NCBI GenBank assembly: GCA_002293065.1
Contig: DBCN01000049.1
Coordinates: forward strand, 926 to 15,511
DNA from: Opitutia bacterium UBA957
GTDB lineage: Bacteria > Verrucomicrobiota > Verrucomicrobiia > Opitutales > UBA953
Direction: 5' to 3'
DNA: 14,586 nucleotides
Positions within the stretch are counted from its first letter, which is position 1. The number at the start of each line of letters is the position of its first letter. Shown piece by piece: positions 14,583 to 14,586 of the stretch. Position numbers and translations under genes: made by a program. A model generated the notes under the pieces. That model ran no database searches, was not told the DNA's origin, and saw only the letters and a program-made list of their open reading frames with translations.

Positions 14583-14586
14583 GCCG

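Overview
The window is GC-rich, densely packed chromosomal DNA, most likely from a member of the Verrucomicrobiota (PVC group, Opitutae-like). This placement is inferred from the gene content: a PVC-type HEAT/cytochrome c fusion, a prepilin with the verrucomicrobial-style C-terminal His/Asp motif, an RG-rich protein that I associate with this phylum, and very few Shine-Dalgarno sequences. I see no phage, plasmid, CRISPR or transposase genes.

Layout. From 1 to 3070 (+) lie the C-terminal part of a haem-binding CxxCH protein and a flavin-dependent halogenase of the tryptophan-halogenase family. From 3080 to 4110 a tiny acidic tail-anchored protein (-) diverges from a GT-A glycosyltransferase (+). 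From 4111 to 4455 there is a gene-free stretch holding an array of 10/11-bp tandem repeats, a pair of inverted REP-like palindromes with a compensatory base change, and a strong terminator. From 4456 to 5913 (-) is an RG-repeat protein of unknown function. At 6019-6102 (+) is tRNA-Leu(GAG) with its own terminator.

From 6183 to 12587 every gene is on + and most are housekeeping. They are purD; a YwlE-like low-molecular-weight phosphatase, rpiB and glyA in the same order as in Bacillus; a monocistronic type II/IV prepilin-like protein with its own terminator; and a tight menA - dCMP deaminase - yqgE run with overlapping stop and start codons.

From 12588 to 14582 (-) lies a three-gene cell-envelope operon. 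In transcription order it encodes a 163-aa unknown protein, a lipoprotein resembling the SecD P1 head domain, and a secreted M23 peptidase. It converges on yqgE with no intergenic base: the two stop codons form the palindrome TGATCA.

No clear new multi-gene system is visible. The best leads are the helically phased repeat array next to the REP pair, the phosphatase with the arginine-phosphatase signature in a conserved gene order, the halogenase with a variant WxWxI motif, and the SecD-like lipoprotein/M23 operon.
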